In this document: piece by piece, positions 36,594 to 46,507 of the stretch
Position numbering within the stretch: position 1 is the stretch's first letter
Layout: each line of letters begins with the position of its first letter
Assembly (NCBI GenBank): GCA_016841875.1
Contig: JAENYG010000006.1
Coordinates: 124,001 to 188,000 of the forward strand
Source: Syntrophomonas sp.
Lineage (GTDB): Bacteria; Bacillota; Syntrophomonadia; Syntrophomonadales; Syntrophomonadaceae
Direction of reading: 5' to 3'
DNA length: 64,000 bases
The notes under the pieces: model-generated
Databases searched by the model: none
The model's input: the letters and a program-made list of their open reading frames with translations, nothing else
Told to the model about the DNA's origin: nothing
Position numbers and translations under genes: made by a program

Positions 36594-39293
36594 TTATATC
36601 TTTTCCAATCGGGCCGCCGATACTTTATATTCTGGAATTCCCGCCACAGGATCAAGAACATCAGCATTGGTTAAAACATTGGCTGCAGCTTCGGCAAAAT
36701 GGAAATAGGTAAATATTACGTTCTCCCGTATTCCATCTATAACTTCTGCTTTCAGTTCTATGCTTCCCCTGCGAGTAGTTACCCGTACGACTTCTCCACT
36801 TACTATATTCTTCACTTTGGCCAGTTCAGTGTTTATCTGTACCACGTTTTCCGACATATATGCATCCAGGCCTTTAGCCTTCCTGGTCATAGTCCCGGTG
36901 TGATAATGATATAAACTGCGTCCGGTAGTTAAAATAATAGGATACTCTTCATCGGGAACTTCTGCTGGTTCGAGATATTCAATGGCATGGAATAGCCCCA
37001 GCCCTCTATTGAATTTCTCTTTGTGAAGAATCGGGGTTCCCGGATGATCTTCAGTAGGACAGGGCCACGGCAGACCTTTTCCTTCCAGGCGTGCGTATGT
37101 CATACCTGCATAGGAGGGTGTAAGTGTCCTGATTTCTTCAAATATTTCTTCCGCTGAATTATATGACATTGGATAACCTAAGCGGGTAGAGAGCTCACAT
37201 AAAATCTCCCAATCCTGCCTGGCATCACCGATATTGCTGATAGCTTTACGTACTCTCTGCACCCTTCTTTCAGTATTGCTGAAGGTTCCATCTTTCTCTG
37301 CAAAGCTAACTCCAGGCAGTACTACATCGGCTTTCCGGGCGGTTTCGGTCAGGAAGATATCCTGCACCAAAAGAAAATCCAGCTTGTCAAATGCTTCTTC
37401 CACATGATGCAGATCAGGATCACTGACCATAGGATTCTCGCCTACGACTATCAATCCTTTTACTTCACCTTCGTGGGCTTTATTAATGGTCTTGGTCAGG
37501 GTCAGTCCGTTTACTCCCGAAAGTTTTACCCCCCAGGCTTTTTCGAATTTTTCCCGAGCCTCATCATTGGTAACTGCTTGATAAGCAGTAAACACTACCG
37601 GCAAGGCTCCCATATCGCAGGCACCCTGTACGTTATTCTGGCCGCGCAGCGGATTAACCCCGGTTCCCGGTTTACCCAGATTGCCGGTTAATAACGCCAG
37701 GTTACAGCAGCTCTTAACATTATCGGTTCCAGTAGTATGCTGGGTAATACCCATGGCATAACATAATGATGAAGCTTCTGACTCGGCATAGAGATGAGCT
37801 GCTTTTATGATGTCTGCAGCATCAACGCCGCATATTTCAGCCGCTGCTTCCGGTGGATAATTCGCCACAACTTTAGCCATGGCCTCATAGCCTTCAGTTC
37901 TGCTTTCTATGAACTCCCGGTCAGCCAGACCTTCGGATATTATCACGTTCATCATACCATTTAAGAGAGCCACATCGGTACCAGGTTTGAATGGAAGATA
38001 TACATCAGCCATTTCCGCCAGCTCAGTTTTACGCGGGTCGGCTACGACTAATTTAGCTCCGTTTTTCACAACATTCTGCCTGATCTTATAGCCGATAACC
38101 GGATGGTTCTCGGTAGTATTGGTTCCTATCAGGAAAACACATTTAGCATCGCTTTCCAGTTCATTGATGGAATTGGTCATTGCACCACTTCCGAATGCTG
38201 CCCCCAGACCGGCGACAGTAACGGAGTGTCAGAGACGGGCGCAATGGTCCACATTATTGGAACCTATTGCTGCTCTCATTAATTTCTGGGCCAGATAGTT
38301 TTCTTCATTGGTGACCCGGGCCGAAGAAAACATCGACAGTGAATCCGGTCCGTATTTTTCCTTTATCCCCTTAATCTTTTCAGCTGCCAGATCCAGGGCT
38401 TCATCCCAGGAAGCAGGACGAAATTCACCATTCTCTTTAATCAGCGGAGTAGTCAGTCTTTCTGGAGAGTTTACAAAATCCCAGCCAAAACGTCCCTTGA
38501 CACACAGGGCACCACGGTTGACCGGGCTCCATTCTGCATCTCTATTGGAAGTTACGCCAACTATTTTATCGTTCTTAACATTGAGTTCCAAGGTGCATCC
38601 AGTACCGCAGTAGGTGCAGGTGGTTAACACTTTGTCATTTTGCGCTGGCTTACCTTGGCCGGCTGCTATCTTGCTGGTAAGTGCCCCTACCGGACATACC
38701 ATTATACACTGCCCACAGAATACACAGGGGGAATCTTCCAGATTACCATCATAAGCAGTAGCTATATGCGCATGGTGGCCTCGATCCATTACGTTTATCG
38801 CTCTGGCACCGGTAATTTCTTCGCAGGCCCGAACACAGCGTGTACACATAACACATTTATCATAGTCCCGTTCAATAAATGGGTTGGAATCATCTTTAAA
38901 AAGGTTATGGACTTTCCCTGCGAAGCGAGACTCGGTGACTCCATAACGGTAGCAGTAATCCTGCAGATTACATTCTCCATCTTTTTCGCAGGTATGACAG
39001 GTCAATTTATGCCTGGCCAGCATCAGCTCCAAGACTACTTTCCTGGCTTCGACAACGTCCGGGCTTTCGGTTTCAATAACCATACCGTTTTGCGCCGGAG
39101 TAACACAGCTGGCTACCAGGTTGCGCCATCCCTTGGGTTGTACCACACACATCCGGCAGGAGCCGGCCAGTTTTAGATCTGGATCATAACAGAATGTGGG
39201 GATATCTGCTCCTGCTTTACGACAGGCTTCCAAAAGCATAGTACCTTGAGGCACCTCTATCTCTTTACCATCTATAGTTAATTTTATATCCAT
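36594..39293 (-). CDS. fdhA: Formate dehydrogenase catalytic subunit, selenocysteine-containing (second copy)
   Basis: 899 residues on the minus strand when TGA at 38231-38229 is read as selenocysteine, again codon 355 (CARL-U-HSVTVAG). Same domain order as the other copy: [2Fe-2S] CYDPDLKLAGSCRMC, NuoG-type region CHTCEKDGEC, two [4Fe-4S] motifs CVMCTRCVRACE and CVFCGQCIMVCP, then CTYCGTGC. Clearly paralogous to 29812-32502 but diverged. Forms the end of the second operon (NuoE, NuoF, FdhA). Confidence 0.92.
38190..38231 (-). promoter_or_regulatory. SECIS element of the second fdhA
   Basis: Just after the minus-strand TGA, CTGTCGCC/GGGGGCAG form an imperfect stem with loop GGTCT, the same apical loop as the first copy. 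Confidence 0.75.
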
Positions 39294-39313
39294 TTCGTTT
39301 CCCTCCCTTCTAT

Positions 39314-40534
39314 CTACACTAGTTTTCTCAAGTATTCATATTCAAAATGTTCCAGAGTCGAAGTTATCGGAATCGGAGCTGCCTGTCCCAGACCGCATAG
39401 TGATGCTTTCTGCATAATCCGGGCCAGTACTTTGAGGTTCTCAATATCCTTGAGGCTTCCTCTCCCAGTATTAATCCGTTCCATTATCTCTTTGCAGCGG
39501 AAGGTGCCCTCCCGGCAGGGGGTGCACTGACCGCAGGATTCATGTTCAAAGAACTTGGCAATCCGGTTGATTATGTCTACTATATCCCTGCTTTCATCCA
39601 TTACAAATACCGCCCCTGAACCCAGGGCGGCTCCTATAGCACCCATAGAATCAAAATCAATAGGTGTATCAAGGTTTTGAGGTGGGATGAAGGCTCCGGA
39701 GGTACCACCTACCTGAACTGCTTTCAGCTTCTTGCCGCCTTTAACTCCTCCACCCAGTTCATATATTACATCTCGGAGCAGATAATCAGTGGGCACTTCA
39801 AAATAAGTCGGATTTTCAATATCTCCGGTAAGGGTAAGCACCTTGGTTCCAGGATAACTCTTGGCACCTATGCCTGCAAACCAATCTGCACCATTGGTCA
39901 TAATATAGGGCAGACAGGCAAAAGTTTCTACGTTGTTGACTACCGTAGGCATACGCCATAAACCTTCTACTCCTGGAAACGGGGGCTTAAATCTTGGCTC
40001 TCCTCGATGCCCCTCTATAGATTCAATAAGAGCAGTTTCTTCGCCGCATACATAGGCGCCTGCTCCCATACGTACTTCTATATTGAATTCTCCTAGAGCA
40101 CCTGATTCTTTTGCATTCCCAATCGCATTCTTAAGCATCTCTACTACAAACGGATATTCTCCTCTACAATATATGTATCCGTTGTTGGAACCAATAGCAT
40201 GTCCGCAGATGGCCATTCCTTCCAGAAGGGCCTGGGCGTTTTTCTGACATATGATTCTATCTTTATAGGTTCCCGGTTCCCCTTCATCAAAGTTGCATAC
40301 CACATACTTGGTCTCCGGGTACTGGGGTACAAAACTCCATTTCATACCGGCATTAAATCCTGCGCCGCCGCGTCCTCTAAGTCCGGATTTCTTTACTTCA
40401 TCCGTTAAATCCCTGGGATTCATACTGTGGGCCTTTTCCAGACCTTTATAGCCACCGACCTGGATGTAATCGGCTGCGCTTTCAGGATTTATTTTATCGG
40501 CATGTTCAAGCAAAACACGATATTCTTGTGTCAC
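39314..40534 (-). CDS. NuoF-like flavoprotein subunit of formate dehydrogenase (second copy)
   Basis: 406 residues, colinear with 35248-36471: GLRGRGGAGFNAGMKW, NFDEGEPGTYKDR, YVCGEETALIESIEG, CGQCTPCREGT, CGLGQAAP. No N- or C-terminal extensions. Second gene of the minus-strand fdh operon, 20 bases upstream of fdhA. Confidence 0.9.
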   Translation of the reverse strand: MTQEYRVLLEHADKINPESAADYIQVGGYKGLEKAHSMNPRDLTDEVKKSGLRGRGGAGFNAGMKWSFVPQYPETKYVVCNFDEGEPGTYKDRIICQKNAQALLEGMAICGHAIGSNNGYIYCRGEYPFVVEMLKNAIGNAKESGALGEFNIEVRMGAGAYVCGEETALIESIEGHRGEPRFKPPFPGVEGLWRMPTVVNNVETFACLPYIMTNGADWFAGIGAKSYPGTKVLTLTGDIENPTYFEVPTDYLLRDVIYELGGGVKGGKKLKAVQVGGTSGAFIPPQNLDTPIDFDSMGAIGAALGSGAVFVMDESRDIVDIINRIAKFFEHESCGQCTPCREGTFRCKEIMERINTGRGSLKDIENLKVLARIMQKASLCGLGQAAPIPITSTLEHFEYEYLRKLV

Positions 40535-40554
40535 AAAATTCCCCTCCCTTCCTC

Positions 40555-41001
40555 TTATTTGTATCCGGCCAGAATTCCAGGCACCATTTCCGGTTTGACA
40601 TTAAAGACTGGTTCACTGTTTATAGTTACCACCGGGGTAGCCTGACATTGTCCTACACATTCGCTTAACTCCAGGGTAAATTTATTATCAGGAGTTGTTT
40701 CTCCCACTTTAATTCCCAGATAAGCCTCCATTGCTTTTAATACTTCATCCGCTCCGGCAACATGGCAGGGAGCACTTTCACACATACGAATGATATATTT
40801 GCCTCTTTTCTTAACTGAGAGGTAAGAATAGAAAGTTGCTACTCCAAAAGCCTGAGCTTCAGATAATTTGAAAGCTTTAGCTGCTTCCTTCAGGGCTTCT
40901 TCCGGAATATAGTTATACTCCTTTTGGATTGCATGGTAAGCTTCGATGATACCGCCTGGTTTGTCCTTACAGCCGGCGATAATATCCATATAATTGGCCA
41001 C
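40555..41001 (-). CDS. NuoE-like [2Fe-2S] subunit of formate dehydrogenase (second copy)
   Basis: 148 residues from GTG 41001, where GGGAGGG lies six bases upstream. Cluster Cys: CESAPC and CVGQC. First gene of the second fdh operon, and its leader holds a possible structured RNA (41054-41171). Confidence 0.88.
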   Translation of the reverse strand: MANYMDIIAGCKDKPGGIIEAYHAIQKEYNYIPEEALKEAAKAFKLSEAQAFGVATFYSYLSVKKRGKYIIRMCESAPCHVAGADEVLKAMEAYLGIKVGETTPDNKFTLELSECVGQCQATPVVTINSEPVFNVKPEMVPGILAGYK

Positions 41002-41053
41002 TTCACGCCCTCCCTTCAGTCTTTTTTCCTTAAAATAGAAAACACGAGCATAC

Positions 41054-41171
41054 GCCCGCGGCTAAATAATCTATATCAATGACAATACCATAAATACATT
41101 ACAGAAACACCAATATTGTCACAGCAAGCATGCCTAAGAAACATGCCCTTCGAATAAATTATACCGCGGGC
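41054..41171 (-). ncRNA. Candidate three-stem leader RNA before the second fdh operon
   Basis: An outer perfect 8-bp stem (GCCCGCGG 41054-41061 with CCGCGGGC 41164-41171) encloses two more: TGACAATA/TATTGTCA (41080-41087 with 41114-41121), and GCATG/CATGC (41128-41132 with 41142-41146). The layout is that of a three-way junction. It ends about 53 bases upstream of the NuoE-like start on the minus strand. It shows no Moco-riboswitch motif. Could equally be a transcript-end structure of focA. Confidence 0.4.
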
Positions 41172-41225
41172 TCAACACACTCATAAGTAATTTCATCATT
41201 TATTTTGATTAATAGTGATCAATTT

Positions 41226-42116
41226 TTAGCCTTTGGCCGCTTTCTCGATTTTAGCAGCCGGAGCAGGTTGTCTCATGTAAGTGTACCAGTAAACGCCTCC
41301 TACAAATAAAGCGCCACCCACTATATTTCCAAGGGTAACCGGAATAAGATTTGCACTAATAAAGTGCCCATAGCTGAAATATGAAGTAACATCGGCAACT
41401 GACATGCTGTATTGTGTAGCTACCAGATCAGGCACCTTATTTGCGATGGTGATTCCCATCGGAACAAAGAACATATTAGCAACGCAATGCTCAAATCCAC
41501 TGGATACGAAAGCCATAATCGGGAAGAAAATACCGAATATTTTACCTACAACGTCCTTGGAAGCAAATGCCAGCCAGACCGCCAGGCAAACCAGCCAGTT
41601 ACAACAAATGGCCCGGAAGAAAGCTGCGCTGAAGGTTAATGCCATTTTACCTTTTGCTATCCCCAGGGCTTTAATACCCATAGCCGAAAGAATCAGCGCT
41701 CCATTGGCATCTTTACCACACCAGTAGAGACCAAAGAAAATGATATAAACTAACAATACTGATCCGACAAAGTTGGAAATGTAAACTACTACCCAGTTAT
41801 ACAGGAGTCCACCCCAATTGGCCTGACCGTTCATGGCTGAAATAAAGCAGGCCATATTGTTGCCGGTGAACAGTTCTGCACCAGCTATAACAACTAACAT
41901 CAAACCTACGGAGAATACAGCACCAAACAGGAATACTCCGCCTGCACTGGCGGCATCCTCACAAGCACCTATCTTGGTAGCCAGATTGGCTCCAAAGCCG
42001 ATATAAACCCCGGCCAGTATCCCTAAGACAAAAAGTTTTCCAAACGCCATTTCAGCTTTCGCTTTGCCAGCATTACATGCGGCTGCAGCGATTTCTGCAG
42101 GTGATAAAAAGTTCAT
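41226..42116 (-). CDS. Formate/nitrite transporter (FNT) family channel
   Basis: About 296 residues. The start is taken as ATG 42116 (MNFLSPAEIA, the usual family opening); GTG 42128 is possible. Six membrane helices. FNT signatures: GAELFTGNNM, the CNWLVCLAVWLA segment, GFEHCVANMFF and NLIPVTLGNIVGG. Next to the formate dehydrogenases, formate is the likely substrate. Orientation follows the second fdh operon but a 224-base gap with the candidate RNA separates them. Confidence 0.9.
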   Translation of the reverse strand: MNFLSPAEIAAAACNAGKAKAEMAFGKLFVLGILAGVYIGFGANLATKIGACEDAASAGGVFLFGAVFSVGLMLVVIAGAELFTGNNMACFISAMNGQANWGGLLYNWVVVYISNFVGSVLLVYIIFFGLYWCGKDANGALILSAMGIKALGIAKGKMALTFSAAFFRAICCNWLVCLAVWLAFASKDVVGKIFGIFFPIMAFVSSGFEHCVANMFFVPMGITIANKVPDLVATQYSMSVADVTSYFSYGHFISANLIPVTLGNIVGGALFVGGVYWYTYMRQPAPAAKIEKAAKG

Positions 42117-42128
42117 TCTTATCTTCAC

Positions 42129-42632
42129 TCTCCCCTAATAATAATTAGTCAGATTATTGCTGAATAAATTATTACTTCTATTTTCCCTCCCTTCTAAATT
42201 ATTTCCCAATCAACCAGCAACACCTGTCCACTTTACTAAGCTTTATTGTATACCATAAGAAAAAAAAATCGGGGTTTTAGACTTTTTTGTTAATATTATT
42301 CTTCCGTTCGGCATCTTTATTTTATTTGCGTAATATTTTTTTTAACATATCGGTATCAATTATGGATAAAAATTTGAGTCTAGCAGAGTATTTTAACTAA
42401 CATTAACAACATATCCCAAAACATGACATGATTTACAGACCATCAAAGTGTTCAAAAAATTAATATTCAAATAACATTTTTAGCACTTACAACATAAAAT
42501 ACATTATTCAAATATAGTATACCTTTACAAATTTAAACATATGTTTCCTGTTTTACCAAATATTATATTTAGTTTGTAACTCAGCAATATATATATCCTG
42601 CTGGTTAATATATTTAAGGGGGGAAAAAAGGA
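42129..42632. other. AT-rich intergenic region, no gene seen
   Basis: About 500 bases, strongly AT-rich, between the divergent FNT and PG-binding genes. No RNA gene or protein-like frame was found. Confidence 0.4.
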
Positions 42633-43364
42633 ATGACCGGTTATACTTATCTTGGCAGCCGGATCTTACAATTTGGAGATGAAGGTACTGACGTAGAATT
42701 ATTGCAGAACCTTCTCAAAGTGTTACCCGATCCTATAGGCTCACCCATTTCCATTTCCGAGAAAGGTGTTTTTGGCCCAGAAACTGCCGCTGCAGTAAAA
42801 AAATTTCAGTTTTATTTTGATTTAAAAGTAGATGGTATAGTTGGGAAAAATACTTTTCTATTCCTGGGAGTTCCAACTGATTCTTACCTGCCTATCGGTG
42901 CAGCTCCTTTCGGTTCGCGTATTCTGGAGCAAGGCAGCTACGGTTATGATGTCTGGGTGCTGCAAAACCGCCTCGCCACAACGGCTCAAAAATTTGCCGA
43001 TACACTGGGAACCCCGGCTACCAAATATTATGATGTCAGAACAACCAACGCGGTAAAAATGTTCCAGCGTGACGTACATCTAGTAGATGATGGAGTTGTC
43101 GGTCCTAAAACTGTTTATCAAATCTACGACTATGCGGGCATGGGAGCCAGATATCTGCAGAAAGGCATATGGGATCGCAGTCAAGGGTATGACATATACT
43201 GGCTGCAGAGGAATCTTAATGGACTGGGATACTACCAGGGAGAATTGGATGGCAAATTCGGGCCTGTGACTCAGCAGGCAGTAAAAGACCTCCAAAATTC
43301 TTTTTCAATTCCAGTCGATGGTATCGTAGGATCTAAAACCTATTTCCATCTAGCTGCTTACTAA
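42633..43364 (+). CDS. Protein with three peptidoglycan-binding domains
   Basis: 243 residues with three PG_binding_1 units (about 12-75, 90-160, 170-240), each with a GxxGxxVxxLQ start and VDGIVGxxT end. There is no signal peptide and no catalytic domain. AAGGGGGG precedes the ATG. Similar stand-alone multi-PG-binding proteins occur in spore-formers, where they may bind cortex; location is not known here. Confidence 0.8.
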   Translation: MTGYTYLGSRILQFGDEGTDVELLQNLLKVLPDPIGSPISISEKGVFGPETAAAVKKFQFYFDLKVDGIVGKNTFLFLGVPTDSYLPIGAAPFGSRILEQGSYGYDVWVLQNRLATTAQKFADTLGTPATKYYDVRTTNAVKMFQRDVHLVDDGVVGPKTVYQIYDYAGMGARYLQKGIWDRSQGYDIYWLQRNLNGLGYYQGELDGKFGPVTQQAVKDLQNSFSIPVDGIVGSKTYFHLAAY

Positions 43365-43426
43365 CCATATATAATCGATACCAATCAAAATAAAAAATTA
43401 TCTCGCTCCCTTATTAGTTAGCGGGT

Positions 43427-45727
43427 TTAGCAATATTCACTATCAGGCAGATCAAACGATACAAAAAAGGTTGTACCTGCCTGGCTTGTTTCCAATTGAA
43501 TGCTGGCCTTGTGGCGAGCAGCAATACTATAACATACTGGAAGTCCCAATCCAGTTCCCTTTTCTTTGGTGGTAAAAAAAGGTACCCCAATTTTATCAAT
43601 CACTTCTCTGGGTATGCCGTTTCCTTCGTCTTTAATGGACAAGATAATTTTATTCTCTTTCAAGTAAGTTTTTATTAAAAGCTTTTTACCTGCGTCCATT
43701 GACTCCAGGCCGTTTCTGGAAAGGTTACATATTAATTGACGTATTTCTTTTTCATCCAGCATTATTTCAACTACTTCATTTAACTGAAGTTCAAGCCATT
43801 TATCCTGAGCTACGGCATCCGCCTTTACTAAAGGTGCTACGCTCATAACAATCGAATTTAAGTTCCGCAGCTCTAAGTCCACATTCTTATGTCGGGCCAT
43901 ACTCAAAAATTCAGTAATTATCTGGTTGGCACTATCCAGTTCCTCGATCATTATATTAAAATATTCGCTGTAAAACTCAAAACTTTCGAACTCTTTCAAT
44001 AACTGTAAAAATCCCCTGACACTGGTCATGGGATTGCGCACTTCATGACCAAGACTAGCTGCCATTTCTCCTACCAGATTAAGCTGATCTAACCTGGCCA
44101 GTTCCCTCTCCATCTGTTTTTTTTCACTGATATCGTTGCTTATGAGTATCATACACTGCTTTCCCTCAACCTCATAGATCTCGGCTGATACCAGGGCAAT
44201 TATTTCTCTGCCTGTTTTGGATCGCAGAGTATATTCTCGATTGCGTACTGAGCCATTTTCTTTCAGCATCGCCACCAGCTCCGCCCTGTCCTCTGGATTT
44301 ACCCAGATCCCTAATTCGAGAGATGTATATCCTATTATTTCATTATGTGATCTGCCCATCGTTTTACACATTTGCTGGTTTACATCAATGAATCTCCCCT
44401 CATCTATAGTAGATATGGAAAGTTCGTTGGGACAGGCATTTAAAATAGATAGATATCTTCTTTCGGACTGAATAAGGGCTTGTTCCATTTTTTTACGTTC
44501 CGTAATATCCATAAAAGAAACTACTACGGCTTGATTTTCATGAATTACCGCCACCGTCAAGAAAACATTTTTTATATTATCCCAACGATCTCGGAGACGA
44601 AATTCATAATTGTCAGGTACTTTTCGGCCATCTACCTGACGCTGAAAATGATAGCTGATCATCATATCCAGATCACGTTGATCGATAAAGTGAGTCCATT
44701 TCATCTTATGTTCTATTTCTTCCCGTTTATAGCCGGACAGTTTTTCAAACTCCGTATTTACCAGTATGATGTTCATATCGTACTTATACATCATCATGGC
44801 CGTTCCAGTGCTCTCAAAGGTAGCCCGGTAATATGCTTCGGACTCTTTTAAAGCCCTCTCCATTTCCAATCGTTCCGATATATCCCAGCCCACAGCTTGC
44901 AATTCAATCATGGTTCCACTTTCATCAAATATAGCCCGGCTTTTCCATTCCTGCCAGCCAATACTGCCATCCGGTTTAATAATTCTCCAGGGGAATAAAA
45001 CTTCTGGTTCTTCCTTTTGCATGCTCATCAGAAGTTTCCGGATGGCTTCTCTATCAGGCTCATATATCAGATCCAGGAAACTTGTTCCCATCATTTCATC
45101 CTGACTTTTATTAAAGAAACAGCAGAAGGCCCGGTTAACAAAAGTTAGAACTGCGCTAGGACTGCAGCATATAACCAGTTCACTTCTGCTGTCTACCATA
45201 TTATAATAACGTTCCTGACTTAAACGAAGCTCATCCTCTAACGATTTCTGATAAGTAATATCTCTGCCGATTATCTGTATCTCGCCCATATCACTTTTTT
45301 CAGACCATATATGATCTTTGCTCCATTCTACCCACAGCTCGGATTCCGTTGGGCCATCAAAGCGCATTCTAAAAACCTCAGGTTGGTTTTCCCCATCCAG
45401 TTGAATAAAATTTACAAACCCAGGTGATAAGAATTGGGGCATCATTTCCAGCAGCTTGGTTCCAATAATGTCTTGTTGGTCTCGAACTAACAAAGACCTC
45501 ATAGCTTTATTGGTAAATGTCACAGTAAAATCTTGCTTAAATCGACATATTGAATCTTGCTGAGATTCCACTATGTTTTCATAAAGATTCGTCTGTGAAC
45601 TATTATAGTTTTTTCCCGACTTCCTATCATCTGTCTTTACGTTGATCAATTCCGGAATTAATACCCGGTCAACGAGCTGCTGATTATCTTTATCAAATTC
45701 CGGAAACACATCTTTTTCTGCTAACAT
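43427..45727 (-). CDS. PAS-domain sensor histidine kinase (orphan)
   Basis: 766 residues from ATG 45727, chosen because GTGGAG stands seven bases upstream; an upstream frame extension of 35 codons is unlikely. Four or so PAS domains fill the N-terminal two-thirds, with ISERLEMERAL and TERKKMEQAL linkers. Then come HisKA with His561 (GHEVRNP) and HATPase (NLSRNGLE, KDEGNGIP, GTGLGLP). No membrane helix, so a soluble sensor of redox, ligand or light. No response regulator is nearby, as for kinases feeding a sporulation phosphorelay. Confidence 0.88.
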   Translation of the reverse strand: MLAEKDVFPEFDKDNQQLVDRVLIPELINVKTDDRKSGKNYNSSQTNLYENIVESQQDSICRFKQDFTVTFTNKAMRSLLVRDQQDIIGTKLLEMMPQFLSPGFVNFIQLDGENQPEVFRMRFDGPTESELWVEWSKDHIWSEKSDMGEIQIIGRDITYQKSLEDELRLSQERYYNMVDSRSELVICCSPSAVLTFVNRAFCCFFNKSQDEMMGTSFLDLIYEPDREAIRKLLMSMQKEEPEVLFPWRIIKPDGSIGWQEWKSRAIFDESGTMIELQAVGWDISERLEMERALKESEAYYRATFESTGTAMMMYKYDMNIILVNTEFEKLSGYKREEIEHKMKWTHFIDQRDLDMMISYHFQRQVDGRKVPDNYEFRLRDRWDNIKNVFLTVAVIHENQAVVVSFMDITERKKMEQALIQSERRYLSILNACPNELSISTIDEGRFIDVNQQMCKTMGRSHNEIIGYTSLELGIWVNPEDRAELVAMLKENGSVRNREYTLRSKTGREIIALVSAEIYEVEGKQCMILISNDISEKKQMERELARLDQLNLVGEMAASLGHEVRNPMTSVRGFLQLLKEFESFEFYSEYFNIMIEELDSANQIITEFLSMARHKNVDLELRNLNSIVMSVAPLVKADAVAQDKWLELQLNEVVEIMLDEKEIRQLICNLSRNGLESMDAGKKLLIKTYLKENKIILSIKDEGNGIPREVIDKIGVPFFTTKEKGTGLGLPVCYSIAARHKASIQLETSQAGTTFFVSFDLPDSEYC

Positions 45728-45899
45728 TATCATTCTCCACACTAAGACTTGTTTTTTACATATATTTAGCTCTATTTGATCATATGTTGTGAACATAATC
45801 ACATTTAGTCTTACCTTGTATGATTTTGACAAGACCCCTTCTATAACCTTTGGGAAATTTGACGCTCTTTGTCACACATACCGTTTATTTTCATTCATT

Positions 45900-46170
45900 A
45901 TTCGACTAAATATCTTAGCGGGGGTAAATCCACCTTGGATTTCCGGGTTTCGGATAAGAAATAGGGACACCAGCCATAATTTTTCCTGCAGCTGGAATGT
46001 CCCGGATAAGGAACGGGGACACACCAGGTTAATAGCACGGAGTTCTTTAGGAGATCTAGCGGATGGTGGGTAGTAGGATGAGAGTCTCGGGTCAAGGTCA
46101 GGGGACACACCTACCTTGGAGTTCCTGGTTGTAGGAATGTCCCCATTATATAGGAATGTCCCTGAGCAAT
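45900..46170. repeat. Cluster of GGGACA/TGTCCC-type repeats
   Basis: A 270-base stretch rich in GGGGACAC, GGAATGTCCC and AGGGACACC units, including direct repeats CGGATAAGAAATAGGGACACC and CGGATAAGGAACGGGGACACACC. Resembles REP-like repeats. No gene. Confidence 0.5.
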
Positions 46171-46171
46171 T

Positions 46172-46500
46172 TAATATTGATTCCACTGCAAAAACCCTAA
46201 AGATTACTTTTTGAATGCATAAATATTCAGGAGCATTGGCGGAGCATGGCAGAAACACCCAGCGAAGACTAATAGCCAATGGGGGTGAGCCCCACGGATG
46301 GGGCACCCCCGGGCACAACTGATGTTCGGTTATACCTCACCAATACGATCGTGAGAGGGCAGTTGAACACGGATGTGAATCTGCCCGGTACCCCATTTGC
46401 TTTGAGGCAAGCAGTTGGTGTTTCCCATGCGGAGACTGACGACGGCATATTTTTGCATTCAAAATCACGAATAGTACTTTTTGCAGTTGAATCAATATTG
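46172..46500. mobile_element. MITE-like element with about 55-bp inverted repeats
   Basis: Left end (46173-46227) reads AATATTGATTCCACTGCAAA and continues to GAATGCATAAATAT. The right end (46447-46500) read on the other strand gives CAATATTGATTCAACTGCAA and continues to GAATGCAAAAATAT. The interior of about 215 bases is GC-richer and forms strong hairpins (GGGGGTGAGCCCCAC...GGGGCACCCCC) but holds no gene. The right end lies seven bases after the ThiF-like stop codon. Confidence 0.6.
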
Positions 46501-46507
46501 TCTTGTA

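Noticed and set aside
42208-42230. Sigma-54 promoter upstream of the FNT gene
   Set aside because: TGGACAGGTGTTGC resembles the consensus, but the GG-to-GC spacing is one base short and a key base is missing.
46200-46450. Group II intron or retroelement core
   Set aside because: The strong hairpins suggested it, but no domain V-like motif and no reverse transcriptase were found, and the length is too small.
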